A stretch of DNA of 64,000 bases from Sinohyriopsis cumingii. Its lineage: Eukaryota > Mollusca > Bivalvia > Unionida > Unionidae. The notes beneath the pieces are model-generated. The model was not told the origin of the DNA. It ran no database searches and worked only from the letters and a program-made list of their open reading frames with translations. Positions 39,593-47,287 of this stretch are shown in pieces. The stretch lies in NCBI GenBank assembly GCA_028554795.2, contig CM068831.1:29536159-29600158 (forward strand), given 5' to 3'. Position numbers and translations under genes: made by a program. Within the stretch, counting starts at the first letter, position 1. Every line of letters starts with the position of its first letter.

Positions 39593-40774
39593 CTTCTTGA
39601 TCGTTATGAGAGCGGAATGAATACTCTGACGCTAAGACACTCTCCTTATATACAGGGACCTGCTGCGTATGAAACCTAGTCAAATGTAATTTTGCAATAA
39701 GATGAAACGATTTCATTGAGGAAGTAAAAAGCAATGATGTACCGTATCGCCTCACACAAAACCTGAAGTGTTAGTTCAAATCCGTGTCAGCGATTTCGAA
39801 GACGACATAACTGAGCTTTAATCAATGCTCTCCAATTATGCCACAAAACCACGAGTCCTGATTCACGCCAAAAGAAATTTCGTTCGGTCCATAAAAAATA
39901 GTATCATATCTGAGAAACGCAAAAAGGAACTTCCAGAAAACTGAGAAAGACGGCTTACACCTAAAACGTAAATGTATGAGTTCAAGTAGTGCGTAAAACT
40001 TAGTCAAATTAAATTTTTATAGTCAAGTCGAAACGATCTCTTTTCGAACAAGAAAGCAGACACCAAGCGACAATAGCGATCCGTGTCACACAACACTTTT
40101 CAAAATGTATATTATCAGAGGTTTGTTCTAGCGATCTGCACGGTTAAATTAAATGTTGATGTATTTTGCAATAAGACGGACACAATTTCCATGGGATCGC
40201 CCATGGTACGAATGTTCGTGCATTAGTTTAATTTTTAAAAATATTTTTTTTATATAAATCGCCTATAGGATAGACCCAGTAAAGCATGGCCATTCTCGTC
40301 ACTGTCTGAATAGCTACTCAAGTCAATTCGAAGCGAACGCCGTAAGAAAATAAGTATAGCCAATGAAATGGCTTACAACGGGTGATACATTGTTTTGTTC
40401 TAGGACTGTGTGGCATAATAATCCCTATGTTCTTGCGTTGTTACCATTACAGTGCAGACAGACTGAAATGTGAACTTACAAGCCCTCTTTGTGTGTGTTG
40501 TACCATTTCCTCTTAACACATCAAAATACTGAGCGTCACAGTATTGGTTCGCGTTTTCAAACTGACCATTTTTTTTATATCTCACTTAAACATTTCGACA
40601 TAAACACTCACACTCACATCGGTAGAGTCAAAACAGACGTGTTACAGTATTGAGGGGCATGTTATCTTTTCGTTTTCAAACTAATAAATTTGGGGCTTGT
40701 ATGAAGTAAAGAACCGAAAGTACAGTGAAACTCAAGGATGATGACCCAATCTGTCTGTCTGTTGATGCGTGTAT

Positions 40775-41047
40775 TTACTTAAGAAGAAATATGACCTCTA
40801 AAACACAAAGAGATACGGCAAGCATGATTAGATCAAACACAACGATGTTTTCCTTCACGCCCGTGTAATTTAGAGTTTCAATCGTCTTTGAAGACAAACT
40901 TGGTCTCCTTTTGTAGGGCTTGAAATAATAAAAGAAACTGAAAAATCTTAAGCACTTTGCTATAGATAATTTCATCAACAGACTAAACAACATAAATACC
41001 GTTACAACAATAGAAAGCCTTAAATCTTCTATCAAAAAGAAATGCAT
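40775..41047 (-). CDS. Small hydrophobic protein ORF, left-arm copy (unknown)
   Basis: Exact mirror of the 43,017-43,289 frame with an identical 90-residue product. It reads away from the spacer, in the same outward sense as the gag-like gene. See the right-arm copy for the description; whether it is expressed is unknown. Confidence 0.25.
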   Translation of the reverse strand: MHFFLIEDLRLSIVVTVFMLFSLLMKLSIAKCLRFFSFFYYFKPYKRRPSLSSKTIETLNYTGVKENIVVFDLIMLAVSLCVLEVIFLLK

Positions 41048-41075
41048 GAAAAAAATTAAAGATTAACGACAACTA

Positions 41076-41172
41076 ACCAATGAAACCGAATTTAACAAAG
41101 GCAATGACATGTGAAGAAATGCCTCTCACTTTGGAAAGGTAGGCGAATGTACTCTGTCATGCACCATCAACT
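41076..41172. repeat. 97-bp segment duplicated at the arm/spacer junction (copy 1)
   Basis: This segment of the left arm is repeated identically and in the same orientation at 41,414-41,510. It has its expected single mirror in the right arm (~42,891-42,988). The extra copy therefore belongs to the spacer junction only. Confidence 0.92.
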
Positions 41173-41413
41173 TGAAAAAAATTATAAACAGAGAGAAACC
41201 TGAATTCAAAATTCAGTTGTTTCTTTTTCTTCAAAATTGTTTCGTTTCTTTTTTCTTTTTTTTGGAACAAATCTAAGCACTAATATAGAGTGGAAAAGGG
41301 AAAATGCACATACAAGCTTTGATATTTCTGAAAAAATGAGGGGATATTCCTAACGTTCATAACCAGCTATATATGCTTGGACTTGTCTGTGACTTATCCA
41401 CAAAACAAGATGT

Positions 41414-41510
41414 ACCAATGAAACCGAATTTAACAAAGGCAATGACATGTGAAGAAATGCCTCTCACTTTGGAAAGGTAGGCGAATGTACTCTGTCATGC
41501 ACCATCAACT
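41414..41510. repeat. 97-bp segment, copy 2, at the left junction
   Basis: Direct repeat of 41,076-41,172, beginning exactly where left-arm symmetry stops. It is followed at once by a long-stem hairpin. Such local re-copying at an inverted-repeat junction is expected from template switching during replication, or it could mark an insertion boundary. Confidence 0.92.
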
Positions 41511-41513
41511 ATA

Positions 41514-41573
41514 GAATTTTTTTGGGGGAACTTGAAGCGATCGCCATAGCTTCAAGTTCCCCAAAAAAATTTC
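41514..41573. repeat. Long-stem hairpin in the spacer
   Basis: A stem of about 21 bp (AATTTTTTTGGGGGAACTTG on the left, its complement on the right with one G bulge) surrounds the loop GATCGCCATA. It is close to a perfect palindrome and could be the whole of a tiny foldback element or joined terminal inverted repeats. Confidence 0.85.
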
Positions 41574-41822
41574 AGGGCTACCCCATACTCTCGAAAAGAA
41601 ATAACATTCCATTGCCTATGATATGTTAGTCAGTTAGAAGAAAAAATACAGAAGTGAGTCTATTAGCACATGATTTCTTTATCTTGGTTAGAAAGTGTGA
41701 CTCTAAGTTGTTCGTTTCCGTCGCTTATCAAAATTTTAAAAATAGTAATGTTCTGTAAAAAGTGAGTGAGTGTTTCTTTTAGGTCTGTGCGTTTTTTTTT
41801 TTTTTTTGTTGTTTTTTTTTGT

Positions 41823-41935
41823 TGGTGATAATATGGATAATGTAAGTTCGGGTACAACGAAATTTAAAGAATTAGGCCCAGAACTCGGTGTGGAGGGAAG
41901 AAATATACGCAACTGCAGCGGGAGCAAGAAATGCA
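41823..41935 (+). pseudogene. Gag-like N-terminal remnant in the spacer
   Basis: A frame beginning near ATGGATAATG encodes KFKELGPELGVEGRNIRN, similar in pattern to the start of gag in Gypsy-type LTR elements of invertebrates (ELGxxLGxxGxxLR). A shift to LQREQEMQ follows, then noise. TGGTGATAA just upstream could be a primer-binding-site-like leader. The element body is absent. The assignment is by pattern only. Confidence 0.35.
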
Positions 41936-42039
41936 GACCTAGCCAGTTAGCACTGAGGCATTCTGCGTTTGACAATGCCTTTGATGTCGTACACGTCGTC
42001 TTTTTTGGTGACACGACTTGATTTGAAATAAGTACGGGC

Positions 42040-42310
42040 TAGCGTTTTGGTGAGTACTTAACATCCATGGCTGTCTTGCTGAGCACCTTTTTCCTCCTTT
42101 ACCACGCTCGGACAGAAAAATGAGTGTGTGGTGAGACAATTCCCACTCATGTTTAAAGCCTTTCAGTCAGGTTGTTAAGGACTAGTTAGTCCTACACGTG
42201 ATTGGCTAAATTTAAAAGTAGTCTGTGAGTACATAAAAGCCTGGGGAGATGAGGCTCTCTTTCCTTCCCCAGGAGTAATTAAAAATCACGCGGTGCGTTA
42301 TTAAACCAGT
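42040..42310 (+). mobile_element. LTR-like module with three hairpins (copy A, spacer)
   Basis: The module shares order and local sequence with 62,585-62,800. Hairpin 1 (42,120-42,150) has stem ATGAGTG/CACTCAT and loop end ATTCC; hairpin 2 (42,178-42,193) is AGGACTAGTTAGTCCT; a TATA-like CATAAAAGC follows; hairpin 3 (42,241-42,272) has stem CTGGGGA/TCCCCAG around GATGAGGCTCTCTTTCC. AATTAAA-like poly(A) words follow. The TATA-to-pyrimidine spacing fits an LTR U3/R boundary, so a solo or partial LTR is the leading reading. A structured noncoding RNA is the alternative. Confidence 0.45.
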
Positions 42311-42648
42311 GATACATGCTCCATTAGAGCGAAAATCACTTTAATTCAAGTAAGCAAGCAAGCAAGTTCGGGTACCGTCTCTAGCACTCTTGATGACACC
42401 AACTGTCTGGGTTATTTTCTTTCTTGCAAGCCCCTATGTTCCACTTCTGTTTGTGATAATAACTTGTGATACTTCACATTTCCTAAAGTGGAAATCTTTA
42501 CAAGCCGTACAAAATACAAAACTTATATGACTTTGGCTTTTGACACTTGCACAGACTCTTCACTTTATAAGTGTCACGAGAAAATTGTATATCCCATTTT
42601 TACCATTTTCAAAAACACGCACACACTTGCAGCTTGACCAGAAATATG
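42311..42648. other. Rest of the spacer, no gene recognised
   Basis: Holds a GCAA tetranucleotide patch (AAGTAAGCAAGCAAGCAAG near 42,349-42,367) followed by AAGTTCGGGTAC, a 12-mer also found at 41,842 inside the gag-like remnant. Otherwise unassigned. Confidence 0.45.
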
Positions 42649-43016
42649 TACATCTTGTTTTGTGGATAAGTCACAGACAAGTCCAAGCATATATAGGTGG
42701 TTATGAACGTTAGGAATATCTCCTCATTTTTTCAGAAATATCAAAGCTTGTATGTGCATTTTCCCTTTTCCACTCTATATTAGTGCTTAGATTTGTTCCA
42801 AAAAAAAAGAAAAAAGAAACGAAACAATTTTGAAGAAAAAGAAACAACTGAATTTTGAATTCAGGTTTCTCTCTGTTTATAATTTTTTTCAAGTTGATGG
42901 TGCATGACAGAGTACATTCGCCTACCTTTCCAAAGTGAGAGGCATTTCTTCACATGTCATTGCCTTTGTTAAATTCGGTTTCATTGGTTAGTTATCGTTA
43001 ATCTTTAATTTTTTTC

Positions 43017-43289
43017 ATGCATTTCTTTTTGATAGAAGATTTAAGGCTTTCTATTGTTGTAACGGTATTTATGTTGTTTAGTCTGTTGATGAAATTATCT
43101 ATAGCAAAGTGCTTAAGATTTTTCAGTTTCTTTTATTATTTCAAGCCCTACAAAAGGAGACCAAGTTTGTCTTCAAAGACGATTGAAACTCTAAATTACA
43201 CGGGCGTGAAGGAAAACATCGTTGTGTTTGATCTAATCATGCTTGCCGTATCTCTTTGTGTTTTAGAGGTCATATTTCTTCTTAAGTAA
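43017..43289 (+). CDS. Small hydrophobic protein ORF, right-arm copy (unknown)
   Basis: A 90-codon frame starting MHFFLIEDLRLSIVVTVFML. It has a long hydrophobic N-terminal half (about residues 9-40), a basic middle (KPYKRRPSLSSK, ~43-54) and a second hydrophobic segment at the C-terminus (~68-90), compatible with two membrane spans. It is identical in both arms with no stop, although the nearby gag-like gene is broken. No family is recognised. It may be a chance frame preserved only because the arms are young, since noncoding DNA around it is equally conserved. Confidence 0.25.
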   Translation: MHFFLIEDLRLSIVVTVFMLFSLLMKLSIAKCLRFFSFFYYFKPYKRRPSLSSKTIETLNYTGVKENIVVFDLIMLAVSLCVLEVIFLLK

Positions 43290-43969
43290 ATACACGCATC
43301 AACAGACAGACAGATTGGGTCATCATCCTTGAGTTTCACTGTACTTTCGGTTCTTTACTTCATACAAGCCCCAAATTTATTAGTTTGAAAACGAAAAGAT
43401 AACATGCCCCTCAATACTGTAACACGTCTGTTTTGACTCTACCGATGTGAGTGTGAGTGTTTATGTCGAAATGTTTAAGTGAGATATAAAAAAAATGGTC
43501 AGTTTGAAAACGCGAACCAATACTGTGACGCTCAGTATTTTGATGTGTTAAGAGGAAATGGTACAACACACACAAAGAGGGCTTGTAAGTTCACATTTCA
43601 GTCTGTCTGCACTGTAATGGTAACAACGCAAGAACATAGGGATTATTATGCCACACAGTCCTAGAACAAAACAATGTATCACCCGTTGTAAGCCATTTCA
43701 TTGGCTATATTTAATTTCTTACCGCGTTCGCTTCGAATTGACTTGAGTAGCTATTCAGACAGTGACGAGAATGGCCAGGCTTTACTGGGTCTATCCTATA
43801 GGCGATTTATATAAAAAAAATATTTTTAAAAATTAAACTAATGCACGAACATTCGTACCATGGGCGATCCCATGGAAATTGTGTCCGTCTTATTGCAAAA
43901 TACATCAACATTTAATTTAACCGTGCAGATCGCTAGAACAAACCTCTGATAATATACATTTTGAAAAGT

Positions 43970-44402
43970 GTTGTGTGACACGGATCGCCATTGTCTCTTG
44001 GTGTCTGCTTTCTTGTTCGAAAAGAGATCGTTTCGTCTTGACTATAAAACTTTAATTTGACTAAGTTTTACGCACTACTTGAACTCATACATTTACGTTT
44101 TAGGTGTAAGCCGTCTTTCTCAGTTTTCTGGAAGTTCCTTTTTGCGTTTCTCAGATATGATACTATTTTTTATGGACCGAACGAAATTTCTTTTGGCGTG
44201 AATCAGGACTCGTGGTTTTGTGGCATAATTGGAGAGCATTGATTAAAGCTCAGTTATGTCGTCTTCGAAATCGCTGACACGGATTTGAACTAACACTTCA
44301 GGTTTTGTGTGAGGCGATACGGTACATCATTGCTTTTTACTTCCTCAATGAAATCGTTTCATCTTATTGCAAAATTACATTTGACTAGGTTTCATACGCA
44401 GC
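43970..44402 (+). repeat. Duplicated promoter-proximal unit, right arm
   Basis: Two units about 300 bp apart share ACACGGAT, then ATCGTTTC.TCTT, then AATTTGACTA.GTTT.ACGCA (first ~43,978-44,075, second ~44,279-44,400). A weaker third copy of the middle part (GTCCGTCTTATTGCAAAA) lies at ~43,885. The mirror copies are in the left arm at about 39,662-40,090. The last unit leads directly into the TATA box of the gag-like gene, as in LTRs with duplicated upstream elements. Confidence 0.5.
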
Positions 44403-44411
44403 AGGTCCCTG

Positions 44412-44418
44412 TATATAA
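44412..44418 (+). promoter_or_regulatory. TATA box of the gag-like gene, right arm
   Basis: TATATAA, followed about 30 bp later by a TATTCATTCC pyrimidine-rich start-like sequence and then the ATG at 44,472. The same arrangement is mirrored at 39,646-39,652 in the left arm. It looks like an RNA polymerase II core promoter inside the repeat. Confidence 0.45.
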
Positions 44419-44471
44419 GGAGAGTGTCTTAGCGTCAGAGTATTCATTCCGCTCTCATAACGATCAAGAAG

Positions 44472-44868
44472 ATGGAAGAGTCAGCACAGATCGACCTGCT
44501 GGTCAAATATTTGCTAAAAGTCATACGAAAGCATAATTCACATGCGAAAGTGGCAACAAAACTTACTCTTTTGATCGTTGATTTGATGAGAGTCATACGA
44601 AAGTGTGTAAGTGCTAATGAAGTTTGCTATATCTGCAAAGGTAAATGGGTATTTGTCTCCAGAATACCTGCTTCGTCTAAGAAAGAGAGACAAAAGTCAA
44701 GATACCTAATATCGTTGTCAGGAGAAAGGACACTGGAATTCAGAGTGCCCTACGAGAAAAGAGAAGAAACAAAAACAAGACGAAACAGAGAAGAGGGATT
44801 CAGAAGAAGAAGAAATTGAAGATGATAAAGAACTTGTGCCAGTAAAGACATGGAAATGGAAAAATTGA
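44472..44868 (+). pseudogene. Gag-like zinc-knuckle gene, right-arm copy
   Basis: The frame from ATG 44,472 encodes MEESAQIDLLVKYLLKVIRK, then CYICKGKW, a knuckle-like start that lacks the Gly-His pair. From 44,716 a +1 frame encodes CQEKGHWNSECP, the second half of a CCHC zinc knuckle, followed by an acidic tail (EEEEIEDDKELVP) to a TGA at 44,868. The first Cys of that knuckle falls on a TAA stop. The pattern fits a retroelement gag-like nucleic-acid-binding protein disabled by a frameshift. A TATA box (TATATAA, 44,412-44,418) lies 54 bp upstream of the ATG. No polymerase or integrase is found in the arm. Confidence 0.5.
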
Positions 44869-45308
44869 CAATGTGAGCCGATGCGTTGGCCCTGATGTGA
44901 AATTTCATACTACCTTCTAAAAGAGAATAGACCAGAAAGAAAACGTAAGTGTCTCTTGGTCTTGACATTGTATAATAAGGATGGCGTGTTTTGTTTTTAC
45001 TCACACTTTATGAAATTGTGCTCTTTCACCTCTCTCTATCCCTCTGGATCATGTTTTAGTTAGAATTGAAATGGAAGGATGTTTTCCTTCACGCACGCTC
45101 TTTAGGCATGCAAGTCGGTAAACAATAGTCAGTCTATTCATCCATCATTTTGTGTCTTGATGTTTCCTAAATCACACACTGATGCCATAAAATAACGGGT
45201 TAAATGGGTTTTGTAGTGTTGGGAGTGGGGGTGGCGTGTAGGTGTTTGGCAGAGTTGGTCATTGCAGGTGAGGGCTTAGGTGCTTTCAAAAAACTTTTTC
45301 TTCTTCAC

Positions 45309-46162
45309 TCTGTATTGATAGCATATTTGGGGTTTGTATGCGTTCGCGTACGTTTGTGTGGATAGTTTATTTGGGGTTTGTATTATCTCCCTTCTGTGTT
45401 GATAGTATATTTGGGGTTTGTTTTTGCCTCTTCCCTCTGTGTGTGTGTATGTGTGTGTGTGTGTTTGTTCGCGTACGTTGTGTAGATCGTATATTTGGTT
45501 GTTTTTTTTTCTTCTTCCTCCCGAGTGTGGATAGCATATTTGGGGTTTGTATGCGTTAGCGACGTTGTGTGAATAGTATATTTGGGGTTTGTATGCGTTC
45601 GCATACGTTTGTGTGGATAGTTTATTTGGGGTTTGTATTATCTCCCTTCTGTGTTGATAGTATATTTGGGGTTTGTTTTTGACTCTTCCCTCTGTGTGTG
45701 TGTGTGTATGTATGTGTGTGTGTTTGTTCGCGTACGTTGTGTAGATCGTATATTTGGTTGTTTTTTTCTTCTTCCTCCCGAGTGTGGATAGCATATTTGG
45801 GGTTTGTATGCGTTCGCGTACGTTTGTGTGGATAGTTTATTTGGGGTTTGTATTATCTCCCTTCTGTGTTGATAGTATATTTGGGGTTTGTTTTTTCCTC
45901 TTCCCTCTGTGTGTGAGTGTGTGTGTGTGTGGGTGTGTGTGTGTTCGCGTACGTTGTGTAGATCGTATATTTGGTTGTTTTTTCTTCTTCCTCCCGAGTG
46001 TGGATAGCATATTTGGGGTTTGTATGCGTTAGCGACGTTGTGTGAATAGTATATTTGGGGTTTGTATGCGTTCGCGTACGTTTGTGTTGATAGTTTATTT
46101 GGGGTTTGTGTTATCTCCCTTCTGTATTGATAGTATATTTTGGGTTTGTTTTTTCCTCTTCC

Positions 46163-46204
<42 letters not shown>

Positions 46205-46259
46205 ATGTCTGCGCGCGTACGTTGTGTGTGTGTATGTGCGTGTGTGTGTGTTTGTGTAT
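45309..46259 (-). repeat. CA-rich higher-order satellite, right arm (~3 copies)
   Basis: Same composite unit as the left-arm array in the opposite orientation, but the CTTCCTCCCGAG block occurs only three times (~45,512, 45,770, 45,989). The array is 951 bp against 2,395 bp on the left. This is the only large difference between the arms. Confidence 0.93.
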
Positions 46260-46929
46260 TGGTCTCTGTTTGTCCCTATAAAAACTCACTTTATCCCTAT
46301 CAGATACACTCTACCTACCTACCTGCAGTAGCGTGTATTCAGGTCAGCCACTTGCAACACTGTTGACATTTATCCCCTAGTGTTCAGTACAGTGACGTCA
46401 CTGACACTGGAAATTTTGAGACTATAAATATCGACTTGGGGATTTCCACATTTTGTAGCTATACATATATACTAGAATTCATAAACAGGAACGTCACTCA
46501 AGCTGAGGCTATAAAAAGATAGTGGGATTTTCCAAAGGAAAAACCCTCAAGTTGGAGCTATAAATAGATAGTGGGATTTCATAGGAATTTCAGCTGATTA
46601 TAGATACATAGGTATTTATTCACGATCGTCACAGAAGTTGATATTGTAAGTAGTTACTAATTTTATCCATTTTAGTCTAAACCATTGTAACTTAATTTTC
46701 GGGGATATGTTTATTTTCCTTTAAATTCTGGGACAATTTCGTCATTTTAGCGTTACTTTTAGTCACATCCATTTGGTCGTTGAGCATTTCCTTGATTATA
46801 GCTATTTATAGCATCATTACAATTATGCAAATTTTTGAACACCCCAGCAAGATTTCAGGTCTTGGTAATGCTTTATATATAAATCTCACGCTTGTACTAG
46901 TGTATGTATGTTTCTGTCTCTGTTGTGTT

Positions 46930-47279
46930 TGACCCTCTACCATCATTGTCCCTAGACAATCCCACCATGTTCAATTCCCCTTGACGCTATACAGACCCAC
47001 CATGTTCAATTTCCATATGTTCAATTCCCCTTGTCCCTAGGCAGACCCAAACTCTATTCCCATGTTAATTTCCCCTTGTCGCTAGACAGACCCACACTAT
47101 AGTTCCATGTTAAATTCCCCTTGTCGCTAGAGTGACCCACGATTTTTCTCCATGTTAATTTCCCTTGTCGCCAGATTGTCCCACGATTTTTCTCCATGTT
47201 AATTTTCCATTGTCGCTAGAGTTGCCCAAGGGGTCTTCTCATGCTAATGCCCATTATCGCTAGGGTGCCCCCATTTACT
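46930..47279 (-). repeat. Tip tandem repeats (~46-bp units), right arm
   Basis: Mirror copy of the left tip array (35,341-35,690), with the same number and order of units and only scattered substitutions. Together with the left copy it marks both outer boundaries of the giant inverted repeat. Confidence 0.85.
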
Positions 47280-47287
47280 ACTCACAT

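Larger units (their letters stand above)
35333..41414 (+). repeat. Giant inverted repeat, left arm (~6.08 kb)
   Basis: This arm is the reverse complement of 42,649-47,287. Coordinates pair with a constant sum of 84,064 from the inner part out to 38,755, and a constant sum of 82,620 from 36,360 out to 35,333, so apart from one satellite-length difference of 1,444 bp and a 1-bp T-run difference (8 against 9, near 41,265) the arms have no net indel. By eye, mismatches are rare. From outside in it carries: tip tandem repeats, a ~60-bp repeat block, a CA-rich higher-order satellite, a gag-like pseudogene, a promoter-like duplication and a 90-residue ORF. Candidate natures: terminal inverted repeat of a foldback-type transposon, or an inverted segmental duplication. 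Confidence 0.93.
42649..47287 (-). repeat. Giant inverted repeat, right arm (~4.64 kb)
   Basis: Mirror image of the left arm with the same internal order. It is shorter because the higher-order satellite has about 3 copies here against about 8 on the left. The outer end is near 47,287, where the match fades (ACTCACATG against ACTCATATG). The inner end is at 42,649, where TACATCTTG mirrors 41,407-41,414. The genes in this arm read on the plus strand, away from the spacer. Confidence 0.93.

Noticed and set aside
42120-42272. Hammerhead or other known self-cleaving ribozyme in the three-hairpin module
   Set aside because: The conserved hammerhead core (CTGATGA with GAAA) is absent, and I could not fit the layout to twister, pistol, hatchet or HDV-type ribozymes by eye.
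35333-47287. Giant inverted repeat as a pure assembly fold-back artefact
   Set aside because: A fold-back artefact would give a centre with no unique spacer and identical satellite lengths. Here there is a 1.2 kb spacer, scattered substitutions, a 1-bp indel and a copy-number difference. It is not fully excluded without reads.
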